64,000 bases of DNA, from the NCBI RefSeq assembly GCF_001723175.1, contig NC_064651.1, positions 4,154,001-4,218,000 on the forward strand, in the 5' to 3' direction. Made by a program: the position numbers and the translations under genes. Positions 1-9,297 of this stretch are shown one piece after another. The notes below the pieces were generated by a model, which saw nothing but the letters and a program-made list of their open reading frames with translations, searched no databases and was not told the origin of the DNA. Positions within the stretch are counted from its first letter, which is position 1, and the number at the start of each line of letters is the position of its first letter. This DNA comes from Penicillium oxalicum. Its lineage: Eukaryota; Ascomycota; Eurotiomycetes; Eurotiales; Aspergillaceae.

Positions 1-963
1 GCCTCACGGATTGCCTCGCGAATACCAAATGCAAGGTATGGTCGGCATGTGCAGATGTCGGACTGAAACACGTCACTACCATTGCATTCGTCGTGAATTC
101 GCAGAGCCAGCTTGACTTTCTCGTCTGACACGCGCTCGGGAGGTCCGAAGATATATACTGTTAACCCGCCAATAGGAGGTAGGAAGACCTTCAAGTCCGG
201 ACGGGTGATCAGCTCAGGGTAGCTGCCACCCGTGTGCTCAAACAAAGTCCGACGGAGAGTGCCCTCATCCACACCAAATCGCTCGGCCACACCGGGTAAG
301 TACCACACGGGCTCCACTGCAACCTTGGTCACTCGCACTTCACCGGACGAGTCTACCACAATGGAGCCATCGACTTCGAGTTGCCCATCACGCACGGCCT
401 CTGCAATCTCGGCCAGCTTCATGTTGGCACGTGTCACCGCCATGGTGGGCCGAATGTCCCAGCCTGCCTCAAGCTCCTCTTTATACTGGTTGACAATGTC
501 ATGGCCAAAAGGGTCCATGGACACAATCTTGGACTTGTCCCCCCATGCTTGTTGCCAAGGAAAGTCAAAGGTGGGTTGACTGTTACGCAAGTCGGGGCGG
601 AAATCCGCATCCAATTCACCCGCCGCCACGGCCAAGGCATTGTAGATACTGTAGCTACCTCCGTGAGCGCCGATAGCATTGCGACGTTTGACGAGATTAT
701 TGCTGCGGGAGACAATCACTGGACCTCGAGATTTGGCATCGGCGGCACCCCATTCCAGGGGGACAGGGTCAATTCCACTCTGACCAGGATAGGTCGTCAA
801 CTGCTGGCAGTCAGATCAAATGGTCTTTTTTCCCTGACGGAGCTTTCTGCCAGTCCAGGCCAAACACACTCACAATGATATGTTTGCTATAGTGGGACTT
901 GGGTGAGGTGGGAGACGGGAGAGTGGGCTCTGGCATGTTGGCGATGGGTTCAGTTTCCACCAT
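1..963 (-). CDS. URC1: URC1-type GTP cyclohydrolase II-like protein (uracil catabolism), 3' end cut by window edge
   Basis: Two exons are visible (963-874 and 803-1). The intron has a GTGAGT donor at 873 and an acceptor at about 804 or 801; both acceptors keep the frame and differ by one Gln codon. After a short polar N-terminus the second exon reads LTTYPGQSG, then HGGSYSIYNALAVAAG, GGLTVYIFGPPERVSDEKV and HDECNGSDVFQSDICTC. The last matches the zinc-binding C-x10-C-x-C triad of GTP cyclohydrolase II (RibA). The preceding N-terminal half is typical of the fungal URC1 branch rather than of riboflavin-pathway RibA. In Lachancea kluyveri URC1 is needed for uracil breakdown by the URC route. The C-terminal catalytic half lies beyond base 1. 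The start at 963 is the first in-frame Met directly before the conserved region. A divergent Zn2Cys6 regulator starts 580 bp away, which supports a catabolic role. The assignment rests on motif recognition, not on alignment. Confidence 0.85.
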
Positions 964-1545
964 GATCACGATGAAGAAGATCGACAGAGAGGCAGAGAGA
1001 GAGAGAGAGAGAAAGTCAGAACACGAAATGAAGTTCGTTAGGCTTTCAGAACCCAACCACAAAGCTGGGCCGGGTTTAAAGGGTAGCCATGCAGCACGAG
1101 GGGAGGGCCGGCCATGTGACTTCCCCCGCACGTTATCAGCTTATCAGCAGCGGACAGAGCGGTCACCTTTTTGTCTTGTTATCTGCGAGGCGTCATCGTC
1201 CTGCAGGTTATCGCCCTTCGTGGGGATCGATAACAGGAGTGGAAATCATGTCTGGAGGGCTGGAGATGCCACAATGGACGTGATTGTTTGGGTCCTCGGT
1301 ACAGATCGTTCGGCAGTCCCCACCAGGACGTTATCTCATGTCGATTCTGGGGCAGCCCCGGCGCCAAGACCCACTTCACGCCCGCTGGTCTTCGGAGTTC
1401 GGACTGACCAGTCTGTCCCCCTGAGTCTGACCGGAGTTGGAACGCCGAAGAATCGTTCTCTTCGCAGAGGACAACTGCGATGTTACTGGGGCGACGAGAG
1501 TTCAAGATGCTTCCAACGATTGTACGGTAGTAGATCATCATCATC
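964..1545. promoter_or_regulatory. Shared divergent promoter of the URC1-like gene and the Zn2Cys6 regulator
   Basis: This 582 bp spacer lies between two outward-reading start codons. It carries a GA-dinucleotide run near 995-1012, common in fungal 5' regions, and two CGG-rich blocks where a Zn2Cys6 protein could bind. No specific operator was assigned. Long ORFs crossing it are unlike known proteins and run through the start sites, so they were not called. Confidence 0.5.
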
Positions 1546-4001
1546 ATGAGGTAAACCAACTGCGATCTCTCCACAATGCATTTTTTGGCCGCTGACATGC
1601 GAGTGGTAATAGTGCGCGCCGCAGAAACGGTAAACCAGCATCGTGCGAGCCATGTCGCCGTGATAAGGTGCGCTGTGATCATGCGGTGCCGATCTGCAGT
1701 CGATGCCAAAGCCGTGGGATATCCTCGCGCTGTCTCTACCATCCGGCACCCATGACTCGGGCGAAGGCCCGGCGCTCCCACTCGGTGATTGAGGATGTTC
1801 CCTTTCAGCGAGATGTCCAAGCAAGGTGCGTGGTGGCATAGGTCGTGAACCCAGCCCAAGGGGATGTCCTCTTGTTCAGAAGAGCTTCTCTGACGATGCC
1901 TTCCTCCTCCTTCACGGCTCGTGACACTGATTCAAATTGAATTATTTGCGGATGCAGCAGCATCACTCCGGCCAGGGAATCCGCAGAGGCCACGGTCATC
2001 CCAAACCCCATTGGCCATGCTCCAGCTGAAGACGCTGGGTCGAGATCCAAACCAATTCTGGCAGGATACTTCGGGCCAACGAGTTTTGTCTCCCCTTTGA
2101 CGGACGATATAGACCTCCTTGCCGCAGAGCAAGGTGAATGTGACGACGAAAATGCACAGCGCGTGCTGCCTGCGTACTGGACGCAGAAAGTGACTGATAT
2201 TCTGTGCAGCCTGGGCGACTTTTCAATCATTGAGTCCCTGCTGTGTGAGTACTATGACCTGAATCAGAGCGCCGCCATTCCCGCGCCGCTCATCTTGAAC
2301 ACGATTGGGCCCTTGAAGGCGATGTGTGAAGAACGTGTCCGCATAGAAGATCCCGAGCATGCTGCGCACTCTTTGACTATCCGAGTGATTCAAAACACCG
2401 CCAAAACATTGACGATTCCCCCGAGCACTACGGGGGAGGAGTTTCATCGCCTGTTCACCGGACCTGCCATCCGCCTTGAGATTCTCGGAGTGATCTGTTC
2501 GCTGGCGGGAAGAGCACGCAAAATGGGGTTGGCTCGTGACAAGTCGGAGAGTGAAACATCCGCCGTGAATTTTTCGCGCAAGATGCTGGCAGCGAGCGAC
2601 GCTGCGCTCCACATCTGCAAAATGCTGACCCCGCTGAACGACCTCACAATATGGCTGATACATGAAAATTTGCTGCTGACTGATAAAATGAACTGGAGCT
2701 CGAGTGAGTTGACTGTCTTTCAAACAACCAGCAGACCAAAGCTGATTGTATAGGTCCCAAGTGCTGGAACCGGCTAGGGGAACTGTCCACAGACATGTTC
2801 GCCCTGGGCCTCCACAGAGAGAGTACAAGGCCTAATGAACTGCCCCAACTCCTCGTGGAATCAAGACGCCGGGTGTTTGCGGCGGCTTATCAGCTTGATA
2901 AAAGCATTGCCACGTTTCTGGGCCGACCTCCGAGAATCCCCTTGCGGTACTCAGATTGCCAAATGCCCCTCGATCTCCCTGACGATGCATTTCTATCGAA
3001 TCAAGTCAGACTGGCTTACGCGCCAGGTGATTTGGACTCTGCGAACTGGAATGTCCACAGTGTCTTTCAGCGCTCTTCGTGGATGAGAGTCCGCTTCATT
3101 GTGAGCACCTTCCGTGAAGAGATACTTGAGCTCTCCTTACAGAATGTGACCTCGCAAGTTGTCGATCTACTCAAGTGAGTCCCACAATTTGCTGGAGGTG
3201 CCACGATGACTGAATGATGAATGAAACGTACTGACATTTTTCAAGCAATATCTCTCGCCGCTCACGTCTTGCGTGGGAAGCATTGCCCTCTCATCTTCGA
3301 TATACTTCGCAATGCTGGGATAAAGGGTATTCCGTTTCTGCGTGTGCTCTGCTTGCCGTGTCGTATTTGGCATATCTATACAACGACCTGCTGATACAGC
3401 GGTTACTTGCCGGAAACGAAAACCCCCGGGGTACACCTGCCTTGCTATCAGTCAGTGCGGAAATTCTTTGCTCGGTCTTGGCGCTGGGTACCCCCAAGGA
3501 GCAGATGGCCGACATTGTTCGGTCTGATTTCATGTGGACCGTCAGTACCCCCGGCTCAATACTTTCCACCTCGTGCTCATCACCGTGATCAAGCATCCCT
3601 TTTTGTTAGGAAGCTGACTGGAAGCGGACATTCTACAGGTTTTGCTGTACGGGTTCCCGAGTGCGAGTCTCCTCGTCAAAGCACTCCAGCATCAAAAGCG
3701 AACGGGCGAATCCTTTCTTTACGAAGGCTCCCGCTCTGCCTTGATTCGCAATCTGAGTGTGTTCATTTCTCATTTAGAGACCATCGTCCGCCCCGATAAC
3801 TCAAACTATGCGCTCTTTCAACGGGCTGCTAAGATCTTTTCCGAAATCATTGATGAGGTTCTGGAGCCTGAGGCTTCCTTCGCCAATGGCGATGTTGGCG
3901 TTGCCTCGTTTATTGACTTTGATCAGATGTTGTCAGGGGGAGGTCTGGACTTTTTGAATACGCTTGACTGCGGAGTGGCTCATAGCCAATGGCTTTTTTG
4001 A
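1546..4001 (+). CDS. Zn2Cys6 fungal-specific transcription factor, probable URC2-type uracil-catabolism regulator
   Basis: A six-exon model fits: 1546-1550, 1613-1825, 1958-2703, 2754-3174, 3246-3540 and 3639-4001. It sums to 2043 nt (680 aa), and each join has GT..AG borders and keeps phase. The first exon is only ATG-AG, ending at a strong GTAAAC donor. The next exon gives the zinc cluster SCEPCRRDKVRCDH followed by CSRCQSRGISSRC: Cys 13, 16, 23, 30, 33 and 42, spaced C-x2-C-x6-C-x6-C-x2-C-x8-C. The middle region matches the fungal transcription-factor domain (MFALGLHRE, LVESRRRVFAAAYQLDKSI, FLGRPPRIPLRYSD). It is nuclear and sequence-specific by family. URC2 of L. kluyveri is a Zn2Cys6 factor controlling uracil catabolism. 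Divergence from a URC1-like gene makes the same role likely here, but this is inference from context. The tiny first exon is the weakest part of the model. Confidence 0.85.
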
Positions 4002-4180
4002 TTATCATCATTGCATTACATGAGTAGAGTCATTTGAAAGGTAATAATTGTACATGTGGTGGTTCTGATACGAGAGTGGTGATTCCCTTTTGAGTGGAAG
4101 GATTTCAAGAAGAGACAACCCCTGAAGCAGTGAGATGATGATGTCGTTGGTGCAACCTTCATCACGTTGAAGTGTTCGCC
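4002..4180. other. Convergent 3' intergenic spacer
   Basis: This short AT-richer spacer lies between the regulator stop and the stop of the opposite-strand membrane-protein gene. It should hold both 3' UTRs. No other feature was seen. Confidence 0.5.
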
Positions 4181-5476
4181 CTAACTCTCACGAACAGACG
4201 TAGTCGTAACCCGAGGCTCATCCTTGTGTTCAACCGTGCTCTCGGTCTGAGAGACGTCGTCCATGGATGGCGATACTGTCACATGCGCCTCCTTCTCCGA
4301 TATCTGAGTCTGCCCGGGTATGGGGTCAACGGGCATTGAAGGAGGAGCAGGAGGAGAACCACTAGGAGCGCCAGAGGCACCAGGGCCGTCGAGAGGTGCA
4401 CCTCCGGGTGAAGAATAATAGACGGGAGGACCCAGAGACGGATCGTGCATCATTCCATTCTCCTGCAAGAGCTTAGCCGAGGGATCAGTCGTCTTGAAAA
4501 GATTCCTTAACCACATGCCAATCTTGGCTCCTGCCGACATGGCCTTCCATCTCTCCGTGAGCCATTCCTGCTGTTCGGGTGTCTTTTCATAGACGGGCTT
4601 TCTCGTCCGCACCATGAGACAAAACAAGAGGGTCCAAATGAAGATGAAGCAAGTAGGAACACCGCGACGACTCTTTTTGCCCACCATGGCGCGCCGGAAG
4701 ATCACCCATGTTTCCCAAATACTGGCAATAAGCCAAAGTCCGGTCCATGAGAAGCAGATGATCAGAATGAGCTGGGTCAGAGAAATGCCCCAGGTCCGTT
4801 TGCAGACATCGTCACAGCATGTTCCGCCACCGATGGCCGAGTCCGAGACGAGTAGAGTGTCGGTGTAATCGTAACAGAACTTTGATGTGCCGTGTGTGCC
4901 GGTGGAAGAGACACTGCTGTCCCCGTCGCAGACCGTCCACCGATACGGCATGCAGTCCTTACTGGCGCTGTCTAGCGCGAGTTTGGGAATCGCGCTGGGC
5001 TCCAGCAACATTCCAGTGGTTGTGTACCAAGACCCGGATGAGATGGCGGTCGCGGTTGGAGTAACAAATCCCTGTGCATCTCTGGGCACATCAACTGAGC
5101 AAGTCTTGGTCGTCGGGGTGGGTGTATTGGTAAAGGAACATGATGATGGCGGCGTCAAGGTGAGAATAACCCAGTATTGCAGGTCGGGGGACGAAAGATC
5201 ATCAAGCGGGATCCCGGCCGACGGGGCAATCACACGATTGATGGCTGTGACTTCAGGCCCATAGTAGTCATCACCGTACGCAGTGAACGTGCTGAGGACG
5301 GGGGGGTTTGATACGATTGGGCTGACAGGAATGAACGTCGTCACCGTTTCGTCTCTGTAGTAGTCGCTGGTGACCACAACCTCCACGTATTGAGTTCCAA
5401 TCCATGGCGAGGCATTAGACTTGGCGAGATTCAGTAATGCAAGGAAGAGAAATCGCGAGGCAGTAATGATCCCCAT
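4181..5476 (-). CDS. Uncharacterised membrane protein with secreted N-terminal domain and proline-rich tail
   Basis: Single-exon ORF of 431 aa when started at Met 5476. This start gives a hydrophobic N-terminus (MGIITASRFLFLALLNLA, cleavage near residue 22-24); upstream in-frame Mets would bury the signal peptide and were not chosen. Residues about 25-228 are a presumably extracellular Thr/Ser-rich domain with about nine Cys, including a CCDDVC cluster at 220-225 just before the membrane. Two hydrophobic segments follow, at about 232-254 and 273-290, joined by a basic loop (RRAMVGKKSRR). The 140-residue tail is Pro/Gly/Ser-rich with little predicted order. The topology suggests a plasma-membrane surface or sensor-like protein, but I do not recognise the family and assign no function. 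It is convergent with the regulator gene. Confidence 0.75.
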   Translation of the reverse strand: MGIITASRFLFLALLNLAKSNASPWIGTQYVEVVVTSDYYRDETVTTFIPVSPIVSNPPVLSTFTAYGDDYYGPEVTAINRVIAPSAGIPLDDLSSPDLQYWVILTLTPPSSCSFTNTPTPTTKTCSVDVPRDAQGFVTPTATAISSGSWYTTTGMLLEPSAIPKLALDSASKDCMPYRWTVCDGDSSVSSTGTHGTSKFCYDYTDTLLVSDSAIGGGTCCDDVCKRTWGISLTQLILIICFSWTGLWLIASIWETWVIFRRAMVGKKSRRGVPTCFIFIWTLLFCLMVRTRKPVYEKTPEQQEWLTERWKAMSAGAKIGMWLRNLFKTTDPSAKLLQENGMMHDPSLGPPVYYSSPGGAPLDGPGASGAPSGSPPAPPSMPVDPIPGQTQISEKEAHVTVSPSMDDVSQTESTVEHKDEPRVTTTSVRES

Positions 5477-6757
5477 GATTCGAGTCTCCACTCCACTTCG
5501 GAAGTGACAAGCTTTGCCCAGGCGAAAGTAAATGGACACGTAAAGGAAATGGCCGCATGATGAGGGGATTTGTGGCACGTTATAAGCGTTTTGAATAATG
5601 TTCTCGCAACCCGCGTGCCTGTCGATGAGGTCCACATCTCATAGCGTCGAGACTACATTCGCTGAGCCGGCGGCCCCCCTTAACGGGAGCCCATGGGCAG
5701 CAAGCTTCCTGTCAAGCTAGCATTGCGCTCACATATGTTTTCCGAGTCGCAGCTCGCTCGTTGCGCCGGTTGAAATTAAAAGTCTAGCCAATTCCCGTTA
5801 GTACTGCTCTAGCTCCAAAGTTAGGGTCGGATGAGTGATTCTGACAAGATTCACTGGGCCGCGAGCAATGGTCGACGACCAGATTTGGCTCTAAAACCGT
5901 CCTTGCTAGAGCACGCCAAGACGCCAAGCGGACCTTGGCGGCCGCTTGAGCGGCGCTTAGTCTTGGGTGGAGCGGTTCGGTTGCGACTCATTTTTGCGGG
6001 TCACGCAAAAGGTTTGTAGGCGCTATACGGTAAGAGTTCGGACAACGAGAGCGGAAGGGCATTGTTGCTGCTTGAGCCGCCGCACAGCCAAAAGTTTTTG
6101 CCAGGCTCCATTTTGTTACGCGGTGCCTTGAACTTGTAGAGCAAGAAGAAAGTGATAAGACGCAGTACACAGGCCAAATGAGCCATGCGCTTCCCCATTT
6201 AGCCAGGGACCAGGGCCCGTACAGAAAATCTGCTAGTGAACGAGCACTAACAGCAAGTAGTCAGACTAAGATGTTAGTAGGAACAGGGGTCGGATCCAAT
6301 CGAAGTTCTGGAATAGAATCATTGCGGGTCCTGGTCAACAGTTCCCTTCACATGTGATGGCCCAAGGCTTTGCCCCTGATGGCCTTGATTGTGAGCTCAT
6401 CGGTGAGACGAAATCGAACGGAAGGAAAGGATTCCATCTCTCCAACACAACTAAGGTTTCATATCGGAAGAAAGTCTGAAGAGTGCACGTGACAGGGCAA
6501 GCCGAGCTTCTCCAAGAGGGGGCAGTAGATGAAGTGAAATTCTTTTTCATTTTTGTTATTTTATTTTAAAATTCATTCATTTCCATTACGGCATCATTCA
6601 GATAGCCGCGTCATGACCTGCAGCAAGAGATTATCTAGTCATCATGCTAGAACATTTTCATCAAATTTTTATTTCTACCTCCAGACATGGGTGTATGGGC
6701 CAGTCTGGAGAGAACCGTAAATCATCACCCAAGATAGATCACATCAAGGGGGCCAGG
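5477..6757. other. Gene-poor spacer between the membrane-protein promoter and the DBP5 3' end
   Basis: No coding region could be supported. At 5915-5965 there is a GC-rich stretch with short inverted arms (GGCGGCCGCTTGAGCGGCGC type). It is followed by sequence without long ORFs and an AT-rich run at 6540-6580. The 5' end must hold the promoter of the 4181-5476 gene and the 3' end the DBP5 3' UTR. Confidence 0.4.
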
Positions 6758-8627
6758 CTACTGACCTGTCGCGAATTTCGCCTGTGCCCGGGTGTTCTTG
6801 ATGGTCTTCTTGATCATCCGCTCGACCTCGTCCCAGTCCGAAGTGTCCAGCTGCTCGATTGCGCAGCCAAAGTGTTCCTGGATCTGTCGAAGCCAGTTCC
6901 ATTCTTCCCGGTTCGACACGAAGGTGATGGCCACACCAATTCGACCGAAACGACCTGTCCGACCGATACGGTGGAGATAGGTCTGGAAGTCAGGCTGGCG
7001 CTGACGACTGCCTTGAGGAATGACCACCGGAACGTCGTAGTTGACGACGAGGGAGACCGTGGACACGTCAATGCCACGAGCGAGGACGTTGGTTGTGATG
7101 AGCACCTTGGCCTCACCACTGCGGAAGGCATCAATGACCGCGTCACGCTGAGCGCCATCAATACCACCAGTGAGGGAAGCCACCGTATGTCCCTCCGCGG
7201 TCATGCGCTTCTCAATCTCCGCGGCTGCCACACGAGTCTACATTTGGTAACGGTTAGTGAGAACTCGCGAGAGACTTGGGCAAACAAAACGGATCTATCG
7301 TGATGGGGGCACGGCAACTTACTCCGACGAAGATGATAGACGAGCCAACGGTCAGCAGTCCATAAAGCTGGACCAGACTGTTGTACTTTTGCTCGTCGGT
7401 CGCACAGTCCATGTACAGCTGCTTGATCCCGTCGACGGTCAGCTCCTCGTGGCGCAGGGTGATCTCGTTGGCTTCCGGAGCAAACTTCATGGCGTAGGTG
7501 CGGACAAGGGGAGGGAATGTTGCAGAAAAGAGGACCACTTGAATGTTCCTGGGCAGCATGCCCTTGGTGCGGATGCACTGGTCGCCCAGACCCTGTCCCT
7601 CGAGCATATTGTCAGCCTCGTCCAGGACGAGGACCTTGAACTGGGTAGGGTTCAGGATTCGTCGCTTGATCAGCTCGGCGACGGTGCCGGGTGTTCCAAC
7701 GACGGCCGCAGCGGTCATGCGCTTGGGGCGCTCAGACGGGTCCATGGGAACAGCAATGCCAATGGTCAACCCCTCAAGGAACTGACCGATGTCGCGGATC
7801 ACGCCACCAATCTGACGAGCAAGCTCACGGGTAGGAGCTAGAATGAGGGCCTGAGGAGTCGCCCGCATTTCCTCGGTGGAGAGATCAAGACGGCTCAAAA
7901 CGTTCAAAACAAAGGCAGCCGTCTTGCCAGTACCAGACTGAGATTGCCCAATGAGGTTCTTGGGAGGATTGTGCATCAACAGGGGCAGCGCACGCTCTTG
8001 CACCTTGGACGGCTTTCGGAAATTCATCGCGGACAGGCCTTTCAGGATACGGGGGTCACTGCCACAGGACAGTACTGATTAGTTATGTGCAGTGTAAAAC
8101 AGATGTTCAGAAAAGGCGACTTACAGGCCGAGATCCTCGAACCGCTTGACGGAGAACAGAGGGTTGTTCGGGTCCGCTTGGAGGTCACTCAGCTTGACCT
8201 CGACGTCGAACTCGGGCTCCTGCAGACTTGATCCCTGGGCAGCTACGCCAGCACCGTCATCCTTCTTCTCTTCGGTAGAACCTATATCGCAACAATAGCA
8301 AAAGATGTCAGCGCGAGGTACCAGGTCGAGTGATCCTGCATGTCTGTCGCATTTGTGAAAACGTGCGCGGGCAGATGCACCAGGCCTGAACTGTTCTCTC
8401 ATCCGGCGAGAGATAGTCCCAGCGAGTGGCGAATATCAAACGAATAAAAGAATTTCACGGAGAGATGAGAAAATTGTGACAGGGCGGCTTTGGAAGAGTG
8501 AAAAGAGTGTGCGCGGCGACTGGGGATCAAGACTCATACCGTTGGAGGTGGCAGGCTGCACAGATTCATCGGGCTTGGTGATGCGGTCGGCCAAGGAGCC
8601 GGCGGTCTCGGTGTTTTCAGTTGACAT
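6758..8627 (-). CDS. DBP5: ATP-dependent RNA helicase Dbp5 (mRNA export DEAD-box protein)
   Basis: Four exons (8627-8540, 8281-8125, 8058-7323, 7237-6758) give 1461 nt, 486 aa, matching the roughly 480 aa of yeast Dbp5. All introns have GT..AG borders in phase. A variable acidic N-terminus precedes the Q motif ([13 protein letters not shown]). Walker A follows as QSGTGKT, then PTRELARQI, the DEAD box in [16 protein letters not shown] in LFSATFPP, and the C-terminal RecA motifs [12 protein letters not shown] and [12 protein letters not shown]. The LDEADNM-x-GQG context and the [16 protein letters not shown] lead-in are characteristic of Dbp5/DDX19. The enzyme remodels mRNPs on the cytoplasmic side of nuclear pores, activated by Gle1/InsP6. 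It is divergent from BZZ1 across a 670 bp promoter. The identification is firm; exon borders were checked by eye only. Confidence 0.95.
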
Positions 8628-9297
8628 GTTGAAAGGTTGAGTTGACAGATGTGTCAGGTAGTTAAGTGGGTATTCAAAGTTGTAAGTTGAAGATTGTAGA
8701 CGAGGGGTGGTGGTGGGGCAGAGAGAGTTGAGGAGGTGAAATCGAGGGCCTTTTATATTCGCGACGCGGGAAAGGGATGAGGATTGTTTGTGGTAGGCGT
8801 CAGCTGCAGAGAGGAGGCAGCAGTCGAGTGATTGATTTCCAGAAGAGGAAACCCAGGGCACAGCGATGCGATTGTCAAGTTTGATGCGCCGCGGAACGCA
8901 AACACCGGCGAGAGCAGAAATGACGCTGGGCGGCGAGACGACCGAGCTTGGCCTATCTGGGAAAGATGGAAACGGTATGGTATCTGCCTCCGAAAGGCTG
9001 CCTGACCAGGCCTCCCACCCGGTGCCTGAGATCCAGCGCCAGAGCAATACCGGCGTATGGTATGGTCACAGGCACCTGCGAGGTTCCCCGCCTTCTCCCC
9101 ATGTTGGGCGTTGCGATCATCGTTCCTCTGTCCTAATTGGCACCGACTTCGACAAACTTCCCGACACAAGAACTCTCGTTGAGAAAGCTCTTGGAGGAGT
9201 CTGGGAATTCCTGCCAGTGCTGAGTAATTAGCACTTCCAGACACCCGAGTCCTCAGCAACAGCCCATGCGCGATCTGCTTGCGACCTCACTACGGCC
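8628..9297. promoter_or_regulatory. Divergent promoter between DBP5 and BZZ1
   Basis: This 670 bp spacer separates two outward-facing start codons. Immediately upstream of DBP5 is a stretch rich in CT/GA and CAAC on the gene's own strand, as in many fungal housekeeping 5' UTRs. No specific binding site was assigned. Confidence 0.5.
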
